Counted from the first letter of the stretch, positions 1-9,988 are shown. The stretch is 64,000 nt of DNA from Brachypodium distachyon (GCF_000005505.3 NC_016135.3:7410613-7474612); one strand, 5' to 3'. Program-made: numbers and translations. The notes: generated by a model not told the origin, from the sequence alone.

Positions 1-1
1 C

Positions 2-2023
2 CTGAAGGCTGATAAGGCTAAGAGTGAAGCAAGGAAGAAAGCCGCCGAGAAAACGCCTGAAGTACAGGGCAGAAATGAAGAAGTTGATCGGGAGAAGACT
101 GAATATGAGAAGACGAGGGATGCAGCTCGTGAGATCCGTTGTGAGGTTGGTCTCAAGTCCAGACATGATTCAGCTGCCCCCTCTGACACTGAAGAAAGTC
201 AGGATTTACCTCAGACCGTCCCATTAAAGAAGATCACTATGACTCGTCAGGCGTCTCAGATCGCTGAAGTGAAGAAGACTGCCAAGGAGTTTGGTCTGAA
301 GATCAAAGTTCCTGCCGGAAGAACTTCCTCCACTTCATCATCTGCGGCAGTTCCTCTGAAGAAAGCTATTGACACACTTGTGCCAGATACATCAACAGTC
401 AAGCTTACTTCACTTGCTGAGGAACAGGAACAAGCTGCTTCATCCCCCACTGTACTGTCTGAGCACACCGCTCAACAGGAAGAAGGTGATGAGGTGCTAG
501 GGAAGAACCAAGAAGACATCATCCGTCCTGAGGAACCCCCCACCAGCAGCTCGTTGCCTCGCACTGAATCAGTGGATGCCTCTGCTGAAGAAGGAAGAAC
601 CTGTGACTTTGAAGCTGAAGCCACTCGTGATTTGCATGCCAATGACGCAGAAACTGATGCAGATGCCCCAGTGCCAACGCCGGAAGTTCGTGTGAAGAAA
701 GTTGTTAAGAAGAAGAAAATTGTTGTCCCGTCCGACCCGTCAGACCCGTCCGACCCAAATTCCTCAAGTGATGAGGAGAAAGAAGAGAAGGATGAAGAGA
801 GAGACCCCGCGCAAGCTTCTGATGATCTAATGGAGATTGACCGTCTGCCAGAAGATCTGCTCAAGCCTGCACCGAAGAAAAGACGATCTGGACTCGCTAA
901 GGATCGTGAAGACAGGAGACTCTCACGGATGCTTGTGAGATCTCAAACTATGTCTGAGGACAACCGCGAGCTGTTGTCCGCCAAGCCAAAAATGCCTACA
1001 TCCTCTGACCGAGAGAAAGTTTACTTCAAGGCCCTGAAGAACGCTGAGCTTCGCCTTGTGAGGCTGGAGAATGGGCTGAAGTACAAGGAGGAGAGATCAG
1101 CTGAAGACCGGAGGTTTTGGTCTTTTGAGCAGCAGGACTACTATGTGCAGATTCTTCTGCCACGGACCCACTTTGCCAAGATGAAGTACATCAATGATGA
1201 ATGGTTCGCTATCAATCGTCAGAGTGGTGTCATGACTGCTGCGAATGCTCTTAATAATATGCATCTGCTCAAGGTTTTTCAGACCTGCCAGAATTGGAAT
1301 GATGAGCTGATTCTTCAGTTCTATGCTACTTTCGGCAGAAAGGTCTGCAGATTTGAAGACAACTCAAAGGGCTACAACATTTACTGGATGACAGATGGTG
1401 ACAGGCACAGCTGCACCTCCAGGCACTTCAAGGATTTTCTTGGTCTCGCTGAGTTCGATGGCCAACCCAAGATCCATGAAGAACAGACTGTCTCAGATGA
1501 AGACATTGCCATTCTCTATGAAGAAGGATTTTCTGGCGCCTATAGAGGACTGGCTGGGTTGAAGCCTGAAGTGAAGGTTCTCAATGACATTCTCCGTTTC
1601 ACTCTCTCTCCCAAGCAAGGCAGCTCTAGTGAAGTAGCCGGTCTTCACCGCAATTTGCTGCTTGCCATCTTCAAGGGTGAGAAGAAAGATTTTGGAGACT
1701 ATATTCTTCAGACCATCACCCATGCCTCAGCAGACCGTGTGCGTGCTCTGCCCTATGCACCCCAGATTATGAAGATCATCCTGCAGTTGTCTGAGAAGCG
1801 TTTTGAGTTGGAGCATCAGCACAAGTACTTTTCGCTAAAGCCTCAAGATCCAGAGCCGTCTATACTTCCTCCTACCTTAGTTTCTGATCGCCTGGAGTCT
1901 TCACCGCCCATCCCGTCGCAACCGCAGCTGAAGCAAGCACTTCGTCCATCTGACTCTCAGTACCAGCTCTGGCACGGATGGTTCCCTGAAGAATCTTATT
2001 GTGAAGCTCTCCCGCAAGATTGA
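2..2023 (+). CDS. Retroelement-associated ORF, 5' partial (env-like or extra ORF, Sirevirus type suspected)
   Basis: The frame is open from base 2, so the true start lies upstream; the first internal ATG is at 239. At least 673 codons are visible. The N-terminal half is low-complexity, Lys/Glu/Ser/Pro-rich, with a basic KKVVKKKKIV stretch and three PSD repeats (about 728-755). The C-terminal half, from about 1005, looks globular (QQDYYVQILLPRTHFAKM, then QFYATFGRKVCRFED). No protease, RT or integrase motif is present. A polypurine cluster follows at once, as expected for an ORF between pol and a 3' LTR. I infer an extra or env-like ORF of a copia Sirevirus-type element; a degenerate plant transposon-associated protein is the alternative. 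No function is assigned. Confidence 0.55.
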   Translation: MKADKAKSEARKKAAEKTPEVQGRNEEVDREKTEYEKTRDAAREIRCEVGLKSRHDSAAPSDTEESQDLPQTVPLKKITMTRQASQIAEVKKTAKEFGLKIKVPAGRTSSTSSSAAVPLKKAIDTLVPDTSTVKLTSLAEEQEQAASSPTVLSEHTAQQEEGDEVLGKNQEDIIRPEEPPTSSSLPRTESVDASAEEGRTCDFEAEATRDLHANDAETDADAPVPTPEVRVKKVVKKKKIVVPSDPSDPSDPNSSSDEEKEEKDEERDPAQASDDLMEIDRLPEDLLKPAPKKRRSGLAKDREDRRLSRMLVRSQTMSEDNRELLSAKPKMPTSSDREKVYFKALKNAELRLVRLENGLKYKEERSAEDRRFWSFEQQDYYVQILLPRTHFAKMKYINDEWFAINRQSGVMTAANALNNMHLLKVFQTCQNWNDELILQFYATFGRKVCRFEDNSKGYNIYWMTDGDRHSCTSRHFKDFLGLAEFDGQPKIHEEQTVSDEDIAILYEEGFSGAYRGLAGLKPEVKVLNDILRFTLSPKQGSSSEVAGLHRNLLLAIFKGEKKDFGDYILQTITHASADRVRALPYAPQIMKIILQLSEKRFELEHQHKYFSLKPQDPEPSILPPTLVSDRLESSPPIPSQPQLKQALRPSDSQYQLWHGWFPEESYCEALPQD

Positions 2024-2198
2024 AGATCAACAGGATCTCCTTGACAAGCAGGCCGCTCTGTTGAAGAATCAGCAATTACTCCTGAAGAAGCTGGTGTCAC
2101 GCGAAGAGAAGACCAGTAACTTACTTCAAGACTTCCTCTCCAAGCACTACCCTGATGTTCTGAAGCCTGAAGACAGCGACGCTACACCAAGCCAGTAG
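2001..2198 (+). CDS. Frame-shifted coiled-coil C-terminus of the preceding ORF
   Basis: This ORF overlaps the end of the preceding ORF in another frame. It encodes a Leu/Lys/Gln-rich heptad-like segment (KIEDQQDLLDKQAALLKNQQ) and ends just before the polypurine tracts. Such a coiled-coil tail is a natural continuation of the upstream protein. I therefore infer a one-base frameshift at about 1970-2005 in this copy, so that the TGA at 2021-2023 is not the original stop. A separate small gene is less likely because no promoter or spacing supports one. Confidence 0.45.
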   Translation: MKLSRKIEDQQDLLDKQAALLKNQQLLLKKLVSREEKTSNLLQDFLSKHYPDVLKPEDSDATPSQ

Positions 2199-2226
2199 TC
2201 TTCAACCTTTTTGGCGTCTTGATGCC

Positions 2227-2280
2227 AAAGGGGGAGAAGGAGTCAGGGGGAGGTTTTGCACTTTTTGATGAAGGGGGAGT
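2227..2280 (+). other. Multiple polypurine tracts (retroelement 3' end signal)
   Basis: Three purine blocks occur within 55 bp: AAAGGGGGAGAAGG (2227-2240), CAGGGGGAGG (about 2244-2253) and AAGGGGGAGT (2271-2280). Clustered polypurine tracts before the 3' LTR are known for Sireviruses. No convincing LTR start follows. The stretch 2281-2588 is AT-rich with no gene or LTR terminus that I can recognise, and it joins directly to a broken gypsy integrase at about 2589. Confidence 0.5.
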
Positions 2281-2588
2281 TTTGCCTTTGTCTGGTTCTT
2301 CGTCATTCTTCGTCGTTCTAAAAACTATTCTGTGTGGTTTAAAACTCTTGGTTGTGTTGAAGTACACTAAATTTTGCCTCTTCCAAGAGGATTCTGAAAT
2401 GCCTGTAATAAATTTAATCTTCATGCATCTTCATTCCTCATGCATGAATATTTACTTCAACACCTCTTAGTGTTGCATCTGTTTACATCAATTTATGAGC
2501 ATGTATGAATTCTTATTATTTCTGCTCTAACCCTGTACACGATGCACACCCTTGCTTCTGAAGAATATGAAGATTTCCCATCTTTGAA

Positions 2589-2935
2589 GCTTTACACGGA
2601 GTACCCAAGGAAATAGTTTTAGACAGAGGTACCCAATTTACCTCAAAATTTTGGGGACAACTACATGAGTCTCTAGGAAGGAGACTAGAATTCAGTACAG
2701 CATTTCATTCGCAGACGGATGGACAGACTGAAAGAGTTAATCGGATCCATGAAGACATGTTGAGAGCCTGCGCTCTAGATTATGGATCCAGTTGGGATGA
2801 CAATCTGCTGTATGAAGAGTTTTCATACAACAACAGCTTCCAAGCCAGCGTAGGAATGTCACTGTTTGAAGCTTTGTATGGAAGGAAGTGCAGAACATCA
2901 TTGTTATGGGATGGTCTAGGAGACCGTAGCCTATT
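2589..2935 (+). pseudogene. H0 chromovirus integrase, catalytic-core fragment
   Basis: Ty3/gypsy integrase core, open in one frame. It carries the second catalytic Asp (GAC, 2622-2624, in VLDRGTQFTS) and the catalytic Glu (GAA, 2730-2732, in DGQTERVNR), separated by 35 residues as in the D-D35-E motif. EALYGRKCR follows near the end. The left edge is abrupt: everything upstream of the second Asp, including gag, protease and RT, is missing. The right edge is interrupted after RSLF by Tat element A. The frame resumes at 14653 once the inserted element and one CTATT copy are removed. It is the same family as minus-strand element M. Confidence 0.9.
2931..2935. repeat. Target site duplication of element A, left copy (CTATT)
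   Basis: CTATT directly precedes TGTCG at 2936 and recurs directly after CGACA at 14648-14652. Removing the element and one copy restores the integrase frame of H0. Confidence 0.95.
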
Positions 2936-3961
2936 TGTCGCACCAGTGGCACACGGGGTTCCACCGCTGCGCGACGCGTGGCCCCCTCCCCCGGGTTCCC
3001 GGGATGGTCTTATCCCGGGGAGCGCTGACAAGCTTCCCGGCAAGCTACCAGCCCGAAAGGGGCCAGCGGGGGTTCTGGGAATATTCCCGCTTAGGCACCT
3101 CCCGGGAAGCTGCTTCTCGGGAGGAGGTTCCCGGGTGCGCTGGGCCCGGGTGCTTCCCGGGCCGACTTGCAAGGACTGCGGGTTCCCGGACGCGTGCCCC
3201 CGCCTCGGGTCGTGGGGCCCACTGGACAGCGCCACGCGGGCGCGTGACGGGCGCGGAACACGCGGTCCCACCAAGGCAAGGAGTAAGGCGCTCACCTCAG
3301 TAAATGAGCCGACCGACGGGTAGTTACCCGTCCGATCCAAGGAACAATGGTTGTCCAATCCTACCCTAGGGTCCTAGGCCCCTATCAGCGGAGGTGGCAC
3401 CCATGCATGCCACCAGCTCACCAGGGAGAGTTGCGTGCCTCCCCGTTGGACACTTGTAGCCCATGCACCGTGGCACGTGTGGCATCCCCTTGTGTATAAA
3501 AGGAGGACCCATGCCGACGGTCAAGGGGGTTAGAGGGTTGACGGGTCAGACAGTTGGAGAGGGGAGTCAGTTGGTCAGTTAGTTGGTTCGGACGAAGCTC
3601 GCTCGATAGATGTTTACTGGCTCCAGTAGGTAGCGAGCGGACAGTAGTGAGGAGTGCCTAGCCACTGAGAGAAAGCCCAGGAGCTTGCCCGGCAACCTGT
3701 AAACATTTGATCCGTAATCAATATCAGCTCAGACAGACAGGACGTAGGGTTTTACACCTCCGGGTGGCCCGAACCTGGGTAAAAAACGTGCGTGCGTCTG
3801 TTCTTGGACTAGCGCGTACCACTAGCACTTTGCCTCGCCGGCCCCGTAGGGCTTCATCGGCCGTGCCGGCGATCATCTGGTCTCCACCTCAGACGCCCGT
3901 ACCGAACCTAAAAGGGGGACGTGGCTGCACGCCCCCGGTGTCGGAGCACCGAGCAACGACA
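2936..3961 (+). repeat. Element A 5' LTR (1,026 bp)
   Basis: Begins TGTCGCACCAGTGGCAC and ends GAGCAACGACA, giving terminal inverted repeats TGTCG/CGACA. Related LTRs occur at 13635, 27880, 34878 and 40466, with a diverged subfamily at 43237 and 49726. It contains a TATA box at 3495-3503. Small ORFs on both strands in this GC-rich LTR are not genes. Confidence 0.95.
3495..3503 (+). promoter_or_regulatory. LTR TATA box
   Basis: TATAAAAGG within CCTTGTGTATAAAAGGAGG. The same site is present in the LTRs at 14181, 35437, 41022 and 43677. It is the expected pol II promoter core of the element. Confidence 0.7.
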
Positions 3962-3985
3962 TCGGGCGCGCCAGGTAGGGGGCGC
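3962..3985 (+). other. Primer binding site region of element A
   Basis: The sequence directly after the LTR reads TCGGGCGCGCCAGGTAGGGG. Position and the GGCGCGCCAGG core fit a tRNA primer site of Tat-type elements. The priming tRNA was not assigned. Confidence 0.5.
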
Positions 3986-4056
3986 GGGAGTGGACAGCGC
4001 CGGAGATCGCCGGCAGCAGAAGTTCCTGTCGGCATTGGCTTCGCTCTTCTTCGTCG

Positions 4057-6010
4057 ATGAGCCTTGTCACCATGCCCCCGAAGCGGGCTGGTGATTCACG
4101 CATAGACCCTCGAGAGGCCCCAGCGGCGCACACGCGGTCGCACGACGTGCGACCCGAGTCGGGAGCTCAAGAGAATCCCGAGCCCTCGAGGGTGCAGCAA
4201 ATGCAGCTGCCTCCACCGCCTCCCCGACCGTCGACCGACAATCGGCCGAGGGGACCGGCTGCCCCAGCGCGGGGGCAGTCGGGCGAGCACGCATGGCATC
4301 GCCCGGGCCAGCCAACGGGTGGAGTCGCGACCCGAGCATGCCCCGCGGCAGCAGCACCCGGAGCACGCCGCGTCACGCGCGACCCCTGGAGGTTCGCACC
4401 CTGCGCACCCGGAGGCGTTCGGGGCCTGGGCGGGAGGCAACCGTTCAGGAAATCGGTTGCCCCCCGTGCGAACGCCGGCTGAAGCCATCGTCGCCGCGCG
4501 CGTCATGGTGTGGTACGAGCTGCAGCAGGGCACGCCGGTGCACGAGACGTGGGGCGAGGAGTTGGAAGCGCTTCTCGCCCTGGCCGCCCAACAGCTGCAA
4601 GGCGAGGGCGCCCCGGTAGGCTCCGGCCACGGGCTGAACTCAGAGCGCGAAGGCGCGTCGCCCGCCTCGCGACAGGGGGAGAACCCTCCCCCTCCTCAGC
4701 GGGGCCTGGTAGACGGGGGCCCGGAGGGGTCCTCGAATGCGTCGCCCACCGTTCCGGGGGGCAATCCGCGTGGCATCTTGAATACCCGGCAACAGGAGGA
4801 TCTGCGCCGGCGCTTGGAGCGCCGGCGCAGGCGCGAGGTGGAGCGCCGGCACCCACTGGAGCAAGAAGACGCTCCCCTGGGCCCAGAAGACGGCGGCACC
4901 GCGTTCGCGCGCGTGTTGCGGCGGGTGGTGTGGCCCCGTAAGTTCCGAGCGCCTGCGCTCGGTACGTACGACGGGACCGGTAACCCCAAAGATTTTCTCC
5001 TGACCTATACGCTGGGCATGCATGTCATCGGCGCCGACGACAAGGTCAGGGCGAACTGGTTCCCGATGGTCCTGAAGGGATCAGCGCAAACCTGGTTGCT
5101 CAACCTGCCCGCCGGATCCGTCGCCACCTGGGCAGACTTGCACGAGCAGTTCGTGAGCGCGTTCCAGGGCGGCTATAAGCGCCCGGGAACCATGGCGGAG
5201 CTGCACACCATCGTGCAAAAACCGGGAGAGACGTTGCGGGCTTTTGTCAACTGCTTCTCCAATCTCTCCTATTCTATCCCGGAGGCGGAGGCGGCCGCCA
5301 TCATCAACACCTTCGCCATCAACGTCTGCGATCCCAAGATGCGTGAGAAGCTGAGCACGCATCGGATCCGGACGACGCAGGACTTGTACGCCTTGGCACA
5401 CAAGTGCGCCATGGCCGAGGAGGGGCGCCTAGCGCCCGAGCTGGCAGCCCAGGCTGCCGCGAGCCCTGGCGAGGGCTCGCGGAAGAAGGGTTCCCGTAAG
5501 CACAGCAGGAAGCAAGTCCTCGCTGCGGACTCGGGGGCTCCTGCTGCGAGGCCCACGAAGAAGGCCTCGCCGGGGGAGAGTCTGACGGCAAGCAGGGCGA
5601 CGCGGCCCGCTGCCCTATCCACAACAACTCCACCCACGACGCGCAGAGTTGTCGCGTCCTGCAAGGGATCAAGCAGCGGACGGAGCAGCGCCACGAGGAG
5701 CACCATGCCGCCGGCGCCTGCTTCAATTGTGGCGACATCGGGCATCTCTCCCGAGATTGCCCGAACGACCCCAGAGCGGGTCCGAGGCCAGCCGGCGGTG
5801 GTGCCGGTAGGGTTGAACCCCAAGGAGGGCGCAGCCAGCCCCTCGCGGTGCGGGAACGCCCTCCTCGGGGGCGTGACAGGGCGCGCGCCGAGGAGCGGCG
5901 CGCGCCGAGGAGCGGCGCGAGTCCGACTATTTCGGCGGCGGCGAGCCGGGCTTCCAGGAGCCTCGTGGCGTCCCCTACATCCATGGGGGAGCTTACGCTC
6001 TCCCATCCCA
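4057..6010 (+). pseudogene. Element A gag (capsid and nucleocapsid), frameshifted
   Basis: Structural polyprotein of the particle. A Pro/Arg-rich leader starts at ATG 4057 or 4072. The main frame (4319-6037) holds the retrotransposon gag capsid domain from about 4940 (FRAPALGTYDGTGNPKDFL, then AQTWLLNLPAGSVATWADLH) to about 5430. The CCHC zinc knuckle (CFNCGDIGHLSRDC, 5719-5760) lies in a different frame from the capsid, and so does the CPIHN segment before it. A frameshift therefore falls at about 5560-5610. A second shift near 4300 separates the leader from the capsid frame. Confidence 0.8.
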
Positions 6011-6017
6011 CGCCGCG

Positions 6018-6563
6018 GTGAAGCGCCTCACCCGTGACGTGTGCGCGCTGTTGCCGGATGCGGAGCCGCAACAGCCGCTGAGGTGGTCGCACGTGCCGAT
6101 CACCTTCAGCGCCGACGACCACCCGGTGCGACAATTGGGTTCCGGGGTAATACCCTTCGTCGTCTCGCCGATCATTAGCAATATGACGGTGACCAAGGTG
6201 CTGGTGGACAACGGAGCGGGGCTGGTGGAAAAGCTCCAGCTGCCGATGGAGCAGCTGAAGCCCACCGAACCGTTCCGGGGGGTGAACCCTGGGACCATGC
6301 GCCCGCTGGGACGCATCACGCTGCCGGTCACCTTCGGGTCCCGGGAAGCATTCCGGACCGAGCACATTGTGTTCGACGTAGCTCATACCCCGTTGCCCTA
6401 CAACGGGATCCTTGGTCGGCCGGCAGTGATCAAGTTTATGGCGGCTACGCATTGCAGGCGTGATGAAGATGCCGTCTGTCTACGGAGTCCTCTCCATTGG
6501 GTGCGATCTCAAAGGCGCCGCTTGGTGCGTTGGCGAGGTCGTCCGGGCCGCTGCTACAGCTGA
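6018..6563 (+). pseudogene. Element A aspartic protease, with a deletion at the active site
   Basis: Retropepsin that processes gag-pol. The active-site region reads VLVDNGAG (Asp codon 6207-6209), so the usual DTG/DSG is DNG; E2 has the same. After VDNGAGL this copy lacks the seven residues that E2 has (NLLSARL), an in-frame 21-bp loss right beside the catalytic loop. ILGRPA, a typical C-terminal gypsy protease motif, is present (about 6408). Five bases are missing at about 6455 relative to E2, which shifts the frame; the real reading continues in the +1 frame from 6460. Confidence 0.8.
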
Positions 6564-6767
6564 CGCCGGCGAGGGGCGGGGGCTCCGGGAGGAGGCGCGG
6601 GCTCGAACGCGCGTCCCGGCAAGGGGCGGGGGCTCCGGGAGGAGGCCGCCAAAGTGAAGAAGCTGCCCCTGCAAGCCGGCGACAAGGAGCGCACCGTTAC
6701 CGTCGGTGCGAACCTGACCGCCGAATAGGAAAGCGCCCTCATCACCTTCCTCTAGGAAAACGCCGAC
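6564..6767 (+). pseudogene. Element A protease-RT linker with stop codons
   Basis: The linker carries a 24-bp direct repeat (GGGGCGGGGGCTCCGGGAGG core, about 6573 and 6625) that is not duplicated in E2. Reading into RT meets TAG at 6726-6728, which E2 shares at 30114-30116, and a second TAG at 6753-6755 private to this copy (E2 has CGG there). Confidence 0.65.
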
Positions 6768-7850
6768 GTGTTCGCCAGGGAACCATCGGACCTTCCCGGA
6801 GTCCCCATGGAGGTGATTGAGCATCGGCTCGCGGTGCGCCTGGATGCGCACCCCGTCAAGCAGAAGATCCGGCGGCAGGCACAAGAGCGGAAAGATTTCA
6901 TCAAGCAGGAGGTGGGCAAGCTCAGGGCTGCCGGGGCGATCAGGGAAGTTTTGTACCCCACTTGGCTGGCTAACCCTGTAGTAGTGCCCAAAGAGGGGAA
7001 TAAGCTTCACATGTGCGTAGATTTTACCGATCTTAATCGTGCATGCCCCAAGAATCCCTTCCCTGTACCCCGTATCGACCAGATAGTTGATTCTACCGCT
7101 GGTTGTGACCTGTTGAGTTTTCTGGATGCTTTCTCCGGCTACCATCAAATCAAGATGGCGATCGAGGATGAGGAAAAGACAGCGTTTATCACCCCGGTTG
7201 GCTGCTACTGCTATACATGCATGCCTTTCGGGTTGAATAACGCGGGCTCCACACTCCAGCGCGCCCTGCGAGAATGTTTGGGGCCCCAGCTAGGCCGCAA
7301 CGCGGAGGCCTACATGGATGACATCGTCATCAAATCGAAGCGTAGGGACTCGCTGGTTGATGACCTGCGGGAGACATTTGACAACCTCCGCAGGATCAAA
7401 CTCAAGCTGAACCCTGATAAGTGCACCTTCGGTGTCAACTCCGGGCAGCTTCTGGGTTTCTTGGTTTCACACTGGGGGATACAGGCCAACCCGACCAAAA
7501 TAGAAGCCATCGAGAAGGTGGAGGCCCCCCGCAAGGTGAAAGATGTCCAGCACCTCAACGACTGCGTTGCCGCGCTTGGACGCTTCATCTCCAGGCTGGG
7601 CGGTCGTGCCCTGCCTTTCTTCCGGGTAATGAAGAAGACGGGTCCAGTCGACTGGACTGCCGAGGCCGATGCGGCGCTCCAGGAACTCAAGCGATACCTG
7701 AGGTCACCGCCCATCCTCGTCGCCCCCAAGTTGGGCGAGCCGTTGCTACTCTACTTAGCGGCGACTGTCCAGGTGGTCAGCTCGGTGCTGGTTGCCGAGA
7801 GGGAGGAAGACGTCCCGGGGATTGGGGCTGCGGGGCAGGCGGCGGAGCAG
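6768..7850 (+). pseudogene. Element A reverse transcriptase and start of RNase H
   Basis: Copies element RNA to cDNA. Open from 6768 in one frame. Visible motifs in order: NPVVVPKEGNKLHMCVDFTD, FLDAFSGYHQIKM, YTCMPFGLNNAGST and the catalytic YMDD (7311-7322, AYMDDIVIKSK), followed by the connection region (FGVNSGQLLGFLVSH). All RT core motifs are intact, which makes this the best preserved RT of the window. One base is missing at about 7885 relative to E2 (31270), so the RNase H region continues in another frame. Confidence 0.9.
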
Positions 7851-8690
7851 CCTCCGGCAACCACCTCAAACCCGGGGACCACCCAGTGCCGGCAACCCCG
7901 GCGCCGCGGAAGCGGTTGGTGCAGCGACCGGTGTACTTCGTCAGTACGGTGTTGCGCGACGCGCGGACAAGATACCCGCAAGTACAGAAGCTCCTTATGA
8001 GGATTCTCCTTGCGTCCCGCAAGTGGCGCCACTACTTCCAGGCGCACCGCGTCATGGTGGTGTCCGGGTTCTGCCTCGAGAGGACCCTCACCAACCGTGA
8101 AGCCACCGGGAGGGTGGCCGAACGGAGGATGGAGCTGTCGGAGTTTGACCTCCACTTCGCCAAGTCCAAAAGCATCAAGAGCACGGCCCTGGCGGACTTC
8201 GTCGCGGAGTGGACGTCCACGGGCGTAGAAGAAAGTGAGTCGGAGACCGGCCTTCCCGGCAAGCTGGACGAGGGCCACTGGGTCCTCTACTTCGACGGTG
8301 CCTTCAGTCTCCAGGGAGCGGGGGCCGGGGTCGTCATCGAGTCACCCACAGGGGACCAGCTGCGGTTCGCCGTCCAACTCGACTTCGCTAACTCCACTAA
8401 TAACACGGCGGAGGACGAAGGCCTCCTTCCGGGCTGCGGGCTGCGGTCGCCCTCGACATTAAGCGCCTGGTTGTTCGCGGTGATTCCCAGCTTGTGGTCA
8501 ACCAGGTGAACAAGGATTACGATTGCCCTCAAATGGCGCCGTACGTGGAAGAGGTCCGCAAGCTGGAACGGAAGTTCAAGGGTTTGCGCTTCGAACACGT
8601 CAAGCGGAAGGACAACTTCGCTGCTGACGAGCTGGCCAAGATGGCAGCAGAGCGCCCGAAGCCTCCGGCGGGGGTGTTCTGTCAGAAGCA
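7851..8690 (+). pseudogene. Element A RNase H and second (archaeal-type) RNase H
   Basis: The first RNase H end reads RPVYFVSTVLRDARTRYPQ. The second RNase H begins WVLYFDGAFSLQGAGAG (Asp in YFDGA, about 8290) and continues NSTNNTAEDEGL and, in another frame, FEHVKRKDNFAADELAKMA. E2 reads NTAEYEGL at the same place, so Tyr is replaced by Asp next to the catalytic Glu. A frameshift lies at about 8430. A second RNase H downstream of the classical one is a known property of plant Tat elements. Confidence 0.85.
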
Positions 8691-9034
8691 ACTGGCTCCT
8701 TCAGTCACCCCCCAGCCGGCTGCCGGGGACTCCCCTCCGGCAACCGAGGGAACCCCTGCAGCAGCAGGGATCCATGCCGCTGATATGGCGGCATGCGTTG
8801 GCAGGGAAATTCCTCCCTGGGCGGAAGAGATCGCCTGCTATTTGAAAGGGGAGGCTCTCCCGGAGGATGACGTCGCCGCAGACCGCGTAGCGCGGCAAGC
8901 CAAGATGTACACTGTGATAGACGGCAGCATCTACCGCAGGCGTGCGAATGGTGTCAAACTCATCTGCGTGTCGCAGGAAGAAGGGTGTGCGCTGTTGGAA
9001 GACATACATCGAGGCACGTGTTCACACCATGTGG
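8691..9034 (+). pseudogene. Element A integrase N-terminal fragment
   Basis: The reading frame from 8494 continues through EIPPWAEEIACYLKGE to YTVIDGSIYRRRANGVKL and the first histidines of the HHCC zinc finger (EDIHRGTCSHHVAS). It matches E2 up to about 9030. There it jumps into unrelated sequence, so the Cys pair, the whole D-D35-E core and the C-terminus are deleted. This deletion alone makes element A non-autonomous. Confidence 0.85.
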
Positions 9035-9590
9035 CCTCCTGGGTAACAAGGGTCGTCGCATCCCTTGGGACGAGTTCCCTAGAGAAAACCCAGGTCTCCC
9101 AGTTGCGGGGCCTGTCGCTGGAAGGCTATAACCTCCTCGTCACCCGTGCCCACCGTTCGGGGTGTGGCGAAGCCGGCGCCGAGGACGTTATAGCCGTCTC
9201 GCGGCTGCTCCCAGAGCAAAGTCCTCCTAAGCCAGGGTTCGTCCCTGAAGGCCAGGGTCCGCCCCTGAGGGCGAGGGTGGCCGCGTGAGCGTGGTGGTAG
9301 CATCGTCGGCGGCGGTTGCCGCCAGCGGCGATCCTGCCCCCGCGTTCCCGCCGCATCCCTCCGAGATCGTTTCCCTTGAACAGGTACCCCAGATGGTTTC
9401 CTACCGAGGCAGTGCCCCGTCTGCACACTACCGCAGAGCATCGCGGAACATTGGACCAAACGGAAAAGCTAAGTATCTGAACATGAACGCTGAATTCGCT
9501 AAGAGCTGAACGAAACTGAGCACTGCCCCGCTGGGTGCGGCCCCGGATCCCGCGCGTAGCCGGAGTGTTAGAAGGGACGCTTGCGGGGGG
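9035..9590. other. Unidentified sequence between broken integrase and conserved 3' block
   Basis: About 555 bp with no match elsewhere in the window. The plus frame stays open to 9288 as an accidental extension of the integrase fragment. No domain, TIR or LTR edge is visible. It may be a fragment of another element, a captured host piece or diverged 3' sequence of the Tat family. Confidence 0.4.
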
Positions 9591-9988
9591 AGTGCGCTCC
9601 CCGTGTGGCCCCCGGGTCCGCCCCGGGAGGACACGGCTTGGAGTGGTTACCCCGCAAGCGGAGTGACTCCCCGCTACCGCTTGGCCCCAGGTCGGCACTG
9701 CGGGTCCGTCCCGGGTCCCTGGTCTGGTCAAGGGTGAGGCGTGCGGGAGTCCCCCCGCAACACAAGGCAGGACACGCAAAGGCTAAGGGAACCACCCCGC
9801 GAGGCGGCCTCGAGAATAAAGGACAAAAATTGAGCAAACTATCAAGCTTGATTAACTAAGTGTCGAATGGTTACATGGACTAATCGAAAGGGTCATTGTC
9901 CAAATGGCGCTAAGCGCCATACTTGCAGGAAAAGAAAACAAGAAGGAGGTACAAGGGAAGCAACGAGTATAGCGGGGAGCTGCGGCAG
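9591..9988. other. Conserved noncoding block downstream of the antisense ORF
   Basis: The part from about 9588 to 9790 matches 45168-45360 in composite D: a GGGGAG-TGCG-CTCCCC hairpin, then CCCGCAAG, GGTCGGCACTGCGGGT-like and GTCCCGGGTCCCTGGTCTGG. In both copies it lies just beyond the stop codon of the antisense ORF, so it may be the 3' UTR of that antisense transcript. Confidence 0.55.

Noticed and set aside
3962..3985. Assignment of the Tat primer site to a named tRNA
   Set aside because: The match could not be verified without a tRNA database; only the site is reported.
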